DNA of 64,000 bases from Ignavibacteria bacterium (GCA_016719565.1 JADJYU010000005.1:186001-250000); one strand, 5' to 3'; counted from the stretch's first letter, positions 47,273-56,110 are shown. Numbers and translations: made by a program. Notes: generated from the sequence alone by a model not told the origin.

Positions 47273-47841
47273 GATAAATTTTTTTCGGGAGATTTTAGAA
47301 TATTAAACTTCCTGTTGAGAATATTCCAGACAGCTAATACAAGTGTTGCAAAAAACATTCCTATCAGAGCCCCGGCGAAAATATCAAAAGGATAATGAAC
47401 TCCGCACATGACTCTTGACAAAGCCATTATGCCTGCACCTGTGTATAGAAACTTTTTCATATCCGGGTAAAAATTGGAAAACAGATAAGCGGCGGCGAAA
47501 TTATTTACAGCATGATTAGACGGGAAGGAAAATGATTCCGAACAATTTATGAGAAGATTCACATCACTCAATATATGACAAGGTCTTGTTCTCTGGAAAT
47601 AAAATTTTAAAACATTATTTGAAAACTGATCAGCTATCAGTATGACTATTAAAATAAGTATTGCTGCGACCTGACCCTTCCTTCCTCCTTTAATAACCAG
47701 ATACAGCCAGATCAAGACATAAAAAATAAACCAGTTCTCTCTTTCAGTAATGAAGGGCATTAACCTGTCGGTTACAGGATTTGCAAGAGTGTGATTGAGA
47801 AAATAGAAAAAAGCGGCATCAATATTTTGCAGAATATTCAC
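47269..47841 (-). CDS. PAP2-family membrane phosphatase
   Basis: 190 residues with five or six helices. The three phosphatase motifs are present: KFYFQRTRPC (K-x6-RP), FPSNHAVN (PSxH; SFPSNH) and SRVMCGVHYPFDIFAG (SRxxxxxHxxxD). It probably dephosphorylates undecaprenyl pyrophosphate or phosphatidic acid. It lies between ispF and lnt in a coupled group. Confidence 0.93.
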   Translation of the reverse strand: MNILQNIDAAFFYFLNHTLANPVTDRLMPFITERENWFIFYVLIWLYLVIKGGRKGQVAAILILIVILIADQFSNNVLKFYFQRTRPCHILSDVNLLINCSESFSFPSNHAVNNFAAAYLFSNFYPDMKKFLYTGAGIMALSRVMCGVHYPFDIFAGALIGMFFATLVLAVWNILNRKFNILKSPEKNLS

Positions 47842-47850
47842 TCCGAATTT

Positions 47851-48330
47851 TTACTTAAATAATAAGACTGTAGAATAAGCAACACAACCTTCTCCCCTTC
47901 CTACAAAACCCATGCCTTCGGAGGTTGTCGCTTTTATTGAAATGTCATCAGTAAGGATAATACCGGAAATATTTTTTTTCATCTGATCTGTGTAAGGAAA
48001 TATTTTTGGTTTCTCGAGTACAAGCGTGCAGTCAAGATTTCCGATTTGCCAGCCGCTGCCGCAGATCAGTTCATAGGATCTCTTAAGTAAAAGCAGGCTT
48101 GATATATCTTTAAACTCAATATCATTGTCAGGAAACTGATTACCAATATCCTTAAAACCTCCTGCGCCGAGTATTGCATCACAAACTGAATGAAGGAGAA
48201 CGTCTGCATCAGAATGACCGTCAAGACCTTTTTCAAAAGGGATTTCAACACCGCCTAATATTAATTTTCTTCCTTCAGCAAATCTGTGTACATCATATCC
48301 GAATCCGGTTCTTATATTTATTCTGCTCAT
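47851..48330 (-). CDS. ispF: 2-C-methyl-D-erythritol 2,4-cyclodiphosphate synthase IspF
   Basis: 159 residues, the usual size. It makes the cyclic diphosphate in the MEP isoprenoid pathway. Metal and substrate residues are in place: FGYDVHRF (Asp and His), GGVEIPFEKGLDGHSDADVLLHSVCDAILGA, FKDISS, and the C-terminal ATTSEGMGFVGRGEGC. It is first in ispF-PAP2-lnt. Confidence 0.97.
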   Translation of the reverse strand: MSRINIRTGFGYDVHRFAEGRKLILGGVEIPFEKGLDGHSDADVLLHSVCDAILGAGGFKDIGNQFPDNDIEFKDISSLLLLKRSYELICGSGWQIGNLDCTLVLEKPKIFPYTDQMKKNISGIILTDDISIKATTSEGMGFVGRGEGCVAYSTVLLFK

Positions 48331-48502
48331 ATAATAATTGAAAAAAGTTGGTAATTAACTTATCAGTTTTAATTGTATAAAACAATTTAACAATTCTTAC
48401 TAAACAGTTTTATACTTATTGAATGAATTTCTTTACAAGAATATTCATTTTTAAGTGGAAAAAGATAACTAAAGATAGTATTTTGACATTCCGAAATTTA
48501 CC

Positions 48503-48588
48503 GCCCGGGTGGCGGAACTGGTAGACGCGCAGGACTTAAAATCCTGTTGTCTGTAAAGGCAGTATCGGTTCGATTCCGATCCCGGGCA
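48503..48588 (+). tRNA. tRNA-Leu (anticodon UAA)
   Basis: Acceptor GCCCGGG (48503-48509) pairs with CCCGGGC (48581-48587) with discriminator A at 48588. Anticodon stem CAGGA/TCCTG encloses loop CTTAAAA, so the anticodon is TAA (48537-48539), reading UUA. The long variable arm (about 48546-48563) and the T loop TTCGATT (GGTTCGATTCC) identify a class II leucine tRNA. CCA is not encoded. Confidence 0.96.
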
Positions 48589-48597
48589 CTTGTGAAG

Positions 48598-48628
48598 CCT
48601 GCTGTTATTTTTAACGGCAGGTTTTTTT
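48598..48628 (+). terminator. tRNA-Leu terminator
   Basis: A ten-base stem (CCTGCTGTTA with TAACGGCAGG, one G-T pair) with a four-T loop is followed by seven T, nine bases past the tRNA. Confidence 0.92.
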
Positions 48629-48708
48629 ATTTACAGATAGAATGCTTTTGATAATATTAGGCAGACGGGAGAAATATTATAAAAAAGAGCATTATGGTTT
48701 TTTCCTGT

Positions 48709-49962
48709 TTAATTTCTTTTAACAGGTTCATACTTTTTATTGACATCAATAAAACTCACATACGGACTTGTCCATCCGTTATAGAATACTTTTTCAAGAT
48801 CTTCATTTACCAAATTATTATTTATGATCATTGTAACATTTCTTGATCTTCTGAAATAACCGGATTCCCAGTTAGTAGTGCTTACCCAGGAAATATCATT
48901 ATCAGAGATCAGATATTTGGAATGATCAACTCTGGCGAATGGAATGAATCCCCCTGAATGCTGCGGTATAGTTGATATTTTTATCTCAATGTTTTTAAAT
49001 TTTGAAAGCTCTTTCAAAAAATCTTCCGAATAATCTCTCATCGCCCAGTCCGGAAGTATCATTTTTATACTTACATTTCTCCCGGCTGCCTTTATCAGTG
49101 CATCAGATATTTTACTGTGTTGAACTGTATCATATCTGTCTTTATCAGAAAACGAATAGATCTGTATCAAAAGTCTTTCCTTTGTGTTGTCAATTATTTT
49201 CATTAGCTCTTCTTCTTCAGAGCTGAATCCCGACACATTCATGGACGGCGGACTGAATGCAGGATACAGCGTCATTTCACCGTATTTACTTGAATTTAAT
49301 ATTACAGGATTTTCAGAATTAACTACATTCACCGGTCTCTGATTTGCAAGACCGTAAATATTTCCTACACACAAATTCCAGTCGGTTTCAAAAAGTTCAG
49401 TAAAAGTATTCGCAAGCGATTTATTTTTTACTCTGACTCCCATCTCATGAATATGTTTTATCGCACGCCAGTCCATATTCTGACTGCCTAAAAAAAGATT
49501 TTCATTATCTACTATGAAATACTTTGCATGCATCACACCGCCTGCAAGATTTCCAAAAGGTATCTTTCTTATTGAAATATTTTCCAAGCCTTCGAGAAGA
49601 TCAACGGATTTATCATTTCTTGAATAAAAAGATGAGTCAACTATAATTCTGATATTCACTCCTCTTTCGGATGCATATTTTATAGACTCAATTATACTTT
49701 CAAGCGGTTCGCCTTTTGCATCGGCAAAATAAAACGCCTCTATATCAATTGAAACTTTTGATTCATCGATCATTTTTTTCCAGACTTCAAAAGTCCTTGG
49801 CAATTCCGAGCGTTCATAGATAGTTTCCGAAGGCGCGCTCTGTACTAACTCGAATTCATCCTGTGACCTTGCTCCGTCTGCAAATAAAGACAGGAGAAGT
49901 GTAAATACAAAAAATACTCTTATCATAAATACACTTCTCCTGCCGGTAAAATTAAAATTCAT
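48709..49962 (-). CDS. Secreted phospholipase D-like protein
   Basis: 417 residues with a signal peptide (VFTLLLSLFADGARSQ). Two HKD active sites are present: HAKYFIVDNENLFLGSQNMD (about 145-164) and HSKYLISDNDISWVSTTNWE (about 344-363). The spacing and the shared IVDSSFYS and DWAMRDYS strands fit a bacterial PLD-family enzyme of the kind that also includes eukaryotic PLD3/4-like exonucleases. The substrate (lipid or nucleic acid) cannot be told. It begins right after the SirB1-like gene. Confidence 0.9.
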   Translation of the reverse strand: MNFNFTGRRSVFMIRVFFVFTLLLSLFADGARSQDEFELVQSAPSETIYERSELPRTFEVWKKMIDESKVSIDIEAFYFADAKGEPLESIIESIKYASERGVNIRIIVDSSFYSRNDKSVDLLEGLENISIRKIPFGNLAGGVMHAKYFIVDNENLFLGSQNMDWRAIKHIHEMGVRVKNKSLANTFTELFETDWNLCVGNIYGLANQRPVNVVNSENPVILNSSKYGEMTLYPAFSPPSMNVSGFSSEEEELMKIIDNTKERLLIQIYSFSDKDRYDTVQHSKISDALIKAAGRNVSIKMILPDWAMRDYSEDFLKELSKFKNIEIKISTIPQHSGGFIPFARVDHSKYLISDNDISWVSTTNWESGYFRRSRNVTMIINNNLVNEDLEKVFYNGWTSPYVSFIDVNKKYEPVKRN

Positions 49963-49963
49963 A

Positions 49964-50854
49964 TTAAGTTATTATAACATTCATAAGTCTTTCAATCTGA
50001 GCGACTTTAAGACTGTCACTTTTTTCCCTGTATATCTCAAGCAGATTTCTGAGCATTCTCAGAATGATCTCCGTATCAGTGGACTTTTTTAAATAAGGTA
50101 TAGAATCAAAATCAGATTTTACAATCCCAATATTTTTTGCAAATCTTTCTGCTTCAGAGCCTGAAATAATTAACCCCTTATTGAAAGGATCTATATAGTA
50201 TTCAGCATTTTTATTTTCATACTTAAGAAGAAAATGTCCGGGCATGTTTATGCCATATACAGGCAGATTCAGTTCTTTAGTAATAAGAAGATATAATACA
50301 GACAATGAGATCGGTATCCCGGTTTTATTGTCGATTACTTTATTCATAAAGCTGTTATCAGGATCGAAAAAGTTATCACTGTTTCCTGTGTATTTCAATT
50401 CTCCGAAAAGATATTCATTTATAGTTTCAAGAATATCGAGAGGATATTCAGCATTGTCTTTTCTGAATTTATTAATGACTCTTAATTTTATTTCAGAAGA
50501 ATAATCCTTAATAATTTTTTCGTACTTTTTTACATCAATGCCCGGATAGGCTAAAGCGGTTATAAGGAACGAAGCATTTATTAGAAAATTCTTGCTGCTT
50601 CTTTGCTTTAATTTGAAAAATTTTTCTTCAAGATTACTGAAACTGATAATTGATACTATTTCATTTGCTCTTCTTTTAATAAGAATGTTTTCATCGTTAA
50701 TAAACTTTTTCAGATAATTTTCAGATTCTCCGCCATAAGAGAGAAATCTGTCTTTTACATTTGAGTAGACATTATCATCCTCATCATCTAAAAGTTTAAT
50801 AAGATGTTCAAATTCACTATTCGGGGTAATAACCGGTTCACTGTTGTTTATCAT
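49964..50854 (-). CDS. SirB1/transglutaminase-like family protein
   Basis: 296 residues. An N-terminal helical domain leads to a SirB1-type transglutaminase-like domain: LFGELKYTGNSDNFFDPDNSF, RTGIPISLSVLYLLI-type NKTGIPISLSVLYL, GINMPGHFLLKY and YYIDPFNKG. The Cys usually found at the transglutaminase position is not obvious, as in most SirB1 proteins. The ribosome site AAAGGAG lies within the end of the MFS gene, and the ATG overlaps the MFS stop. Confidence 0.85.
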   Translation of the reverse strand: MINNSEPVITPNSEFEHLIKLLDDEDDNVYSNVKDRFLSYGGESENYLKKFINDENILIKRRANEIVSIISFSNLEEKFFKLKQRSSKNFLINASFLITALAYPGIDVKKYEKIIKDYSSEIKLRVINKFRKDNAEYPLDILETINEYLFGELKYTGNSDNFFDPDNSFMNKVIDNKTGIPISLSVLYLLITKELNLPVYGINMPGHFLLKYENKNAEYYIDPFNKGLIISGSEAERFAKNIGIVKSDFDSIPYLKKSTDTEIILRMLRNLLEIYREKSDSLKVAQIERLMNVIIT

Positions 50855-52062
50855 TTTAAAATCTCCTTTACTTTAACTTTGTTTAAGAGTAACATACCTA
50901 CTATGAAAAAAAATCCGACAGAAAGTATTGCAAGCTTCTGCGAACCGGATAACCATGAAACCAGTCCAAATGTCAGCGGTCCGATAAGCGTGGAAGTCTT
51001 GTCCATCAATGCGTAAAATCCGAAGAACTCTGTCTTTATTTCCAGCGGTGTAAGGAAAGTCATTAATGCCCGTGACAGACTCTGCGTGGATCCCAGGAAA
51101 AATCCGGCAAATCCTCCGATTATAAAAAATGAATTCTTATCATTGGTAATAAATACCGCCAGGGTGATCAATGTCCAGAATATCAGATTTATATAAATAG
51201 ATTTTATAATTCCTATCCTGTCACCTATCTTTACAAATACAAAAGACCCAATCATTGCAGTGATCTGAACTATCAGAAAGAATACGGCAAGTTCAGTAAT
51301 TGTAAAATTAAGAGTAGAGCTTGCATAAATGCCTGAGAAAAAAATAATCGTATTGACAGCATCAATGTAGAAAAAGAATGAGATCAGAAAATTTTTCAGG
51401 TCTCTGAAATTGTTTATGTTTTTAAGAGTAGTCAGAACTTTCTTAAAACCGTAAGCAATATAATTTATTTTTACATTTTCAGAAGGTCTATTTTTTTCTT
51501 TTAAAAACAAAAACAGCGGCAGCGAAAAGATCAGAAAGAAAAAGGCGGATATTGCAAATAACAAATTCGGATCATCTTTGAGCGGGAATACGAGAGCTAC
51601 TGAAATTACTGAACCTACATAACCGGCTGCATAACCGTATCCTGATACTTTGTTGTAGTCTTTCGGATCTGCTATTTCAGAAATGAAAGCGTCATAAAAT
51701 GTGAGTCCTGTCTGAAATCCTATGTTGGATAAAATGAAAAGTACCAGAGCGTAAATTATTGTTCCCTCTCCGGTGAAATACATCATGGAAGTAGATATGA
51801 CGCAAAGTAATGTGAACAGAAAAAGAAATTTTTTCTTGTTTGAGGAATAATCTGCAATAGCTCCGAAGACAGGATTTAAAACAGCAGAGATCAGCATTGA
51901 GATATTGATACCGACCGACCAGTAAAAGTCACCTATACTTTCTCCTGAGACAACAACTTCCTTAAAAAAAACAGCAAACACAAAAGCAACAATGATCACG
52001 GCATAAGAGGAGTTACCGAAATCAAACAATGACCATACTAAAACCTGAGATTTATTTTTCAA
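50851..52062 (-). CDS. MFS transporter, UMF1/Atg22-like
   Basis: 403 residues with 11-12 membrane helices. An N-terminal WSLFDFGNSSYAVIIVAFVFAVFF is the hallmark of the UMF1/Atg22-like group, followed by VFGAIADYSSNKKKFL (motif A type) and SGYGYAAGYVGS. Substrates of this group are often amino acids; it is not assigned here. It overlaps the SirB1-like gene by four bases. Confidence 0.92.
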   Translation of the reverse strand: MKNKSQVLVWSLFDFGNSSYAVIIVAFVFAVFFKEVVVSGESIGDFYWSVGINISMLISAVLNPVFGAIADYSSNKKKFLFLFTLLCVISTSMMYFTGEGTIIYALVLFILSNIGFQTGLTFYDAFISEIADPKDYNKVSGYGYAAGYVGSVISVALVFPLKDDPNLLFAISAFFFLIFSLPLFLFLKEKNRPSENVKINYIAYGFKKVLTTLKNINNFRDLKNFLISFFFYIDAVNTIIFFSGIYASSTLNFTITELAVFFLIVQITAMIGSFVFVKIGDRIGIIKSIYINLIFWTLITLAVFITNDKNSFFIIGGFAGFFLGSTQSLSRALMTFLTPLEIKTEFFGFYALMDKTSTLIGPLTFGLVSWLSGSQKLAILSVGFFFIVGMLLLNKVKVKEILK

Positions 52063-52103
52063 AAATAATTTATTTACAGGTTAGTAATATTCAAATAATA
52101 ATT

Positions 52104-52676
52104 TTAATTCTTTACGGCAGGTTTTTTTGGTTTTTTATCCTTTGATGTTTTTTTAGCCGGATCCGTTTTTTCTTTTGAGTAATCAGGTGTCTTCTTGGAC
52201 TTACTGTTGTTTTTATTTTTACTCTCTGTATTTAACAGTCCCCTTCCGGTTTTGATAAGCTTGTTATCTTTTTTCAGATCTTCGTGAATACCGTCAAGAA
52301 CGCCGTTAACAAACTTTCCGCTGCTTCTTGTACAATATTCCTTTGCAATATCAATTGCCTCATTAATGGATACTTTAGGCGGAATGTCAGGAAAGAACAA
52401 TAGTTCAGCGATCCCCATTCTCATTACAATTCTGTCCACAAGCGCCATCCTCTCAAGCTCCCAGTTCAATACTTTTCCAAGTATATACTCATCGATTAGT
52501 TTTTCATTTTCTATGACATGTTTGATCAGAGTATCTGAAAATGTAAGATTATCTTCACCTTCCAGATCACTCATCAGATCTTTCTTGATCTTAATGATCG
52601 GTTCTTTTGAAATTTCGTGCGCATAAAGAACCTGCATTACTTTAATTCTTACTTCTCTTCTTTTTAGTTGTGGCAT
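52104..52676 (-). CDS. nusB: Transcription antitermination protein NusB
   Basis: 190 residues; the NusB fold is residues 1-140 (RREVRIKVMQVLYAHEIS, LVDRIVMRMGIAELLFFPDIPPKVSINEAIDIAKEYC and SGKFVNGVLDGI). It binds boxA RNA with NusE in rRNA antitermination. The last 45 residues are a lysine/serine-rich tail not found in standard NusB. Confidence 0.93.
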   Translation of the reverse strand: MPQLKRREVRIKVMQVLYAHEISKEPIIKIKKDLMSDLEGEDNLTFSDTLIKHVIENEKLIDEYILGKVLNWELERMALVDRIVMRMGIAELLFFPDIPPKVSINEAIDIAKEYCTRSSGKFVNGVLDGIHEDLKKDNKLIKTGRGLLNTESKNKNNSKSKKTPDYSKEKTDPAKKTSKDKKPKKPAVKN

Positions 52677-52745
52677 CAGATATTTTTATATTTCAAAGCT
52701 AATCATTAATACATTAAAAAAATATTACAATTTTTTTTTTGTAAA

Positions 52746-53207
52746 TTATTTTTTCCAGTAATTTTTCATCAGGTCATGTGTCCATTCCGGCTGAATAATT
52801 TTTCCGGATGGCAGGAATTCTTCCAGTATCGGCTTAATATCAATGACCGGAGTACCGTCAATGGCATCCAGTCCGGTTACAGATAATTTTCTCTTATCTA
52901 TTCCTTTAAGCTTTACAATAGTTGAACCGAGCAGATTTGGTCTTAACTTTTTTCTTTGAGCAAATATTCCGGTTTCAGGATAATCCCGATTTTCTCTCGG
53001 ATGAGCGGATGAAATACAGATATTTGACGGATCCGCGAGGTGGAAATAAAATATTATCTCAAGATGTGAGAACTGCTCAATGCCTTTGAGACTGTCTTCT
53101 GAAAGTTTCGGGCTGATCTTAATTACTGAAACTATGTCGCCCCAGTAATCATCATCTATTGTCTTTCTGCTGTTGGATACATATCCGACCGGTTCTATTG
53201 TGAACAT
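52746..53207 (-). CDS. tRNA (N6-threonylcarbamoyladenosine-37-N6)-methyltransferase TrmO
   Basis: 153 residues, the TrmO/YaeB/VirR fold. Features: FTIEPVGYVSNSRK at the N-terminus, GIEQFSHLEIIFYFHLAD, FAQRKKLRPNLLGSTIVKLKGID and GLDAIDGTPVIDIKPIL. It methylates t6A at position 37 of some tRNAs. It stands alone between nusB and dnaG. Confidence 0.9.
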   Translation of the reverse strand: MFTIEPVGYVSNSRKTIDDDYWGDIVSVIKISPKLSEDSLKGIEQFSHLEIIFYFHLADPSNICISSAHPRENRDYPETGIFAQRKKLRPNLLGSTIVKLKGIDKRKLSVTGLDAIDGTPVIDIKPILEEFLPSGKIIQPEWTHDLMKNYWKK

Positions 53208-53258
53208 TTTAAATTGAATATTTTGAGATTAAAAAAATGATAACTCCATAAATTATTT

Positions 53259-55097
53259 TCAGTTTTTCATTAACTCATTTATTTCTTTTGTAATTTCGAA
53301 TACTTCAAGCATTTTTCCGGGATCTGATCTTATCTCACTCCTTTTGATCTCCAGCTCTCTGATCCTGAATTTTTTTACAAGGTCTTCAGCGTTTTTAATC
53401 GTATAAACCGGGTTTGCAGACTGACTCAGAAGATTATCACTTCCGGATTTTTCCAGATAGCTTGCTTCGTATCTGCTGTTACTTATACGCGAGAGTATTT
53501 CTTTTTCACCATCTTCTTTAAGTTCATTAATTACTGCTGATATATCAAGTGAACCGTGATTTATAAGTTCATCAAGAATTTTTTCCGTAATGCTTAATAT
53601 CTTTCTGTCCTTTATATATTCCGTATGCAAATTATTTTCAAGATATGCCAGAGCCTCATCATTACCGTGAATAAAAAGCTCCAGAAGTTCTGATTCAAAA
53701 TTATTATTTCCAAATGCGGTTTTAACTGACCCTTCTGGTTTCTTTTCCGGTAAGCTTAATGACGATTTGGGAAAGGAATTATTTTTACCGCTTCTTAAAA
53801 ACTTATTCAGTTCATCTGTCAGTAGACTCTCATTCAGTTTATACTCACCGGAAATTTCTTTAATAAACAAAGACCGTTTTATTCTGTCCGGGATCTTTGC
53901 AATATATCCGATCATTTCTTTGATAAAAATTGTTTTCTCTTCAACTGACTCCAGTTTATTTTCTTTCCTGTAATATTCAGCGATAAAATTTATGAAAGAC
54001 ATTCTCTCCTGAATTCTTTTATCAAATTCTTTTTTACCGTTATTTTTTATATAACTATCGGGATCTTCACCGAAAGGAAGTGAAATAATACTGATATCGA
54101 ATCCTGTCTCGAGAAGCAGTTCGATTCCCCTCTTGGCTGCCTTGATGCCCGCCATATCCGAATCAAAAAGCAGATAAACGTTTTTAGTATATCTGGATAA
54201 AAGGCGTGTCTGCTCTTCTGTAAGAGCCGTTCCGCTCGATGCAACGGCATTCTCAATCTCATTTTTATATAATGCGATCACATCCATATAACCTTCCACA
54301 AGGATCACATAATCGTAATACCGTATCTTTTCTTTTGCAAAATTCAAACCGTAAAGTATTCTGCTTTTGCTGTAAACTTTAGACTCGGGAGAATTAATAT
54401 ATTTCCCGCCAAGATCATCTTCATAAAGTTTTCTGCCGCCAAATCCGACTATCTTATCATACTCATTGAAAATAGGAAACATCAGCCGTCCCCTGAATCT
54501 GTCATAATAAGTATTTTTACTGTCTTCTTTTTTAATAATAAGTCCGGATTTTTCCACTTCCTCCGGTGTGAATATATCTTCTTCCGTAAAATGATGCAGC
54601 AGTCCGTCCCAGGATTTATATGAGTAACCAATGCCGAACTTATTAACTGTCTTTTTATCAAGTCCTCTGGAATCAAGGTAACCTGTTACCAGTTCCTTCT
54701 CACTGCTTTTCAGATCATTAATATTATTCCTGAAATATATTGCGGCTGATTTATTGATCTCATACAGCCTGGATTTTTCACTGCTGGTGTCCGGACTGTT
54801 TGAATCAAATACCAGAGCAATTCCGGCTTTCTCTGCAAGCTTCTTAACTGCATCGATAAATGTTACATGCTCGTAATTTTCTATGAATGAAAAAACATTT
54901 CCTCCGGCTTTGCATGAGAAGCAGTGATAGACCTGCTTTTGCTGAGAGATATGTAAAGAAGGATTCTTATCCTGATGAAACGGACAAAGCGCCAGATAAG
55001 AATTACCTCTTTTTTTAACCTGGATATAGCCTGAGATAACTTCAATAATATCATTTGCCTGAGCAATCTCGGAAATTTTATCGTGGGGAATTAGCAT
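53259..55097 (-). CDS. dnaG: DNA primase DnaG
   Basis: 612 residues. The N-terminal zinc finger is CPFHQDKNPSL ... YHCFSCKAGG (CHC2 type, about 38-65). The RNA polymerase core contains RFRGRLMFPIFNEY, then the Toprim VILVEGYMDVIAL and LLFDSDMAGIKAAKRG. It ends in a DnaB-binding-like helical C-terminus with a spacer rich in K/S. It makes RNA primers for replication. Its upstream side is a 1-kb gap with the 21-base array. Confidence 0.96.
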   Translation of the reverse strand: MLIPHDKISEIAQANDIIEVISGYIQVKKRGNSYLALCPFHQDKNPSLHISQQKQVYHCFSCKAGGNVFSFIENYEHVTFIDAVKKLAEKAGIALVFDSNSPDTSSEKSRLYEINKSAAIYFRNNINDLKSSEKELVTGYLDSRGLDKKTVNKFGIGYSYKSWDGLLHHFTEEDIFTPEEVEKSGLIIKKEDSKNTYYDRFRGRLMFPIFNEYDKIVGFGGRKLYEDDLGGKYINSPESKVYSKSRILYGLNFAKEKIRYYDYVILVEGYMDVIALYKNEIENAVASSGTALTEEQTRLLSRYTKNVYLLFDSDMAGIKAAKRGIELLLETGFDISIISLPFGEDPDSYIKNNGKKEFDKRIQERMSFINFIAEYYRKENKLESVEEKTIFIKEMIGYIAKIPDRIKRSLFIKEISGEYKLNESLLTDELNKFLRSGKNNSFPKSSLSLPEKKPEGSVKTAFGNNNFESELLELFIHGNDEALAYLENNLHTEYIKDRKILSITEKILDELINHGSLDISAVINELKEDGEKEILSRISNSRYEASYLEKSGSDNLLSQSANPVYTIKNAEDLVKKFRIRELEIKRSEIRSDPGKMLEVFEITKEINELMKN

Positions 55098-55302
55098 AGT
55101 GCAAATTAATTAAACTGCTTTTAAAAGTCATTTGCATTTTTTTTATAAATTAATCTGAATCAGCTGAATAAAACTTCAGCTGCTATAAAATTATTATTTA
55201 TCACGTGTAATTAAATATCATCCCAGCAAAATATTTTTCCGATTGGTTTTATAATAATAGCTACACATTAAAAATTTTTGATTCGAGATTAGGTTATGAT
55301 TA

Positions 55303-55338
55303 GATTCCTGCCGGAAGCACAATGGAGTGACAAAATTG
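55303..55338. repeat. Damaged copy of REP-like element
   Basis: GATTCCTGCCGGAAGCAC followed by AATGGAGTGACAAAATTGA matches the intact element at 55825-55889, but lacks the GCAGGAAT arm and a TTCGAAAA block. Together the two copies sit on either side of the 21-base array. Confidence 0.7.
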
Positions 55339-55370
55339 ATATGATTATAAAATCTGCAAAGATTATTCTC

Positions 55371-55727
55371 AAAACTAGAAAGAATATTTGCAGCAATAAT
55401 TAATATATTTGTTGTCCTGAGGTATTCATTTTCATTTCTAAGATATTTATTTACAGGTCCGGGATATTTATTTAAAGGTCCATAGTCTGTTACTTTGGTC
55501 CCAATATATTTTAATTCGGAGCTGAGAATATTTATTGTAAAATGTTTTTGTAATATTTTGGGACTATTATAAAATATTATAGGTCCAAAGTATAATATAT
55601 TGGGACTGTAATATTTTATTTAAGTCCCAATAATAAAAACTTTGGACCTGTAAATATTTATTATAAGTCCGTAGTTGTTTAACATGGAACCATAGTTTGA
55701 CACTTCGGATGGAAATATTTGAATAAT
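55371..55727. repeat. Tandem array with exact 21-base period
   Basis: A purine-purine-N-N-C-pyrimidine word starts at 55455, 55476, 55560, 55581, 55602, 55623, 55644, 55665 and 55686 (AGGTCC, AGGTCC, GGGACT, AGGTCC, GGGACT, AGTCCC, GGACCT, AAGTCC, GGAACC); 55497 (GGTCCC) and 55518 (GGAGCT) keep the phase. All differences are multiples of 21. AT-rich 15-base tails (ATATTTATTT-like) fill each unit. Weaker units continue the phase back to about 55371 and on to 55707. Units 55581-55607 and 55623-55649 are inverted copies of each other (27-base arms). No known element is recognised. Confidence 0.88.
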
Positions 55728-55825
55728 TTCGACGCAAAAGCCGGTTTTTGAGCTAAATTTAGAGTTTATTGAAATTTCACAAATCCGTAACCCGTAAATG
55801 GTAATCTGATACTTTTGCTAATTGG

Positions 55826-55850
55826 ATTCCTGCCGGGAGCACGCAGGAAT
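55826..55850. repeat. REP-like hairpin (ATTCCTGC stem)
   Basis: ATTCCTGC and GCAGGAAT pair around CGGGAGCAC. It is of the common kind in which a GGATTCC...GGAATGAC palindrome recurs between genes in many bacteria. Nearby words ACCCGTAAATNGTAA occur at about 55790 and 55909. Confidence 0.75.
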
Positions 55851-55996
55851 GACAATACTGGAGTGTTCGAAAATGACAAAATTGAATTCTCGTAAATAAA
55901 ATTTTAAAAAACCCGTAAATCGTAACTCAACAGTGATGAAATTTCATTTTCAAAATACAAAAAATGGCAGTGCCTCAAAATAAAAGACTTATAATT

Positions 55997-56059
55997 ATTA
56001 ACTGCAAATTACTGATTATTAACTTCTATCTATTAACTACTAACTATTAACTATAAAAA
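55997..56059. repeat. Heptanucleotide tandem array
   Basis: ATTAACT starts at 55997, 56018, 56032 and 56046, with ACTAACT at 56039; all spacings are multiples of seven, and diverged heptamers fill the rest. It ends about 50 bases before the lhgO start. Heptamer arrays of this kind are found between genes in several phyla. Confidence 0.75.
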
Positions 56060-56110
56060 ATATTGTAACTATTTTTAAATTTGATATTGCTTATTTTGAA
56101 ACATTCATAA

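Larger units (their letters stand above)
55098..56110. other. 1-kb noncoding gap with repeats, dnaG-lhgO
   Basis: Divergent gap, dnaG leaving to the left and lhgO to the right. No standard gene was found. It holds, from left to right: a damaged REP-like element (55303-55338), a 21-base-period tandem array (55371-55727), a matching REP-like hairpin (55826-55850) with further copied words, and a heptamer array (55997-56059). Promoters for both genes are expected but not resolved. Confidence 0.85.

Noticed and set aside
48483..48502. TTGACA-like box just before tRNA-Leu as its promoter
   Set aside because: It is only 14 bases from the tRNA 5' end and leaves no room for a -10 box and start site.
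55371..55727. CRISPR array
   Set aside because: Units are contiguous 21-mers with no constant long repeat and unique spacer pattern; no cas genes are in the window.
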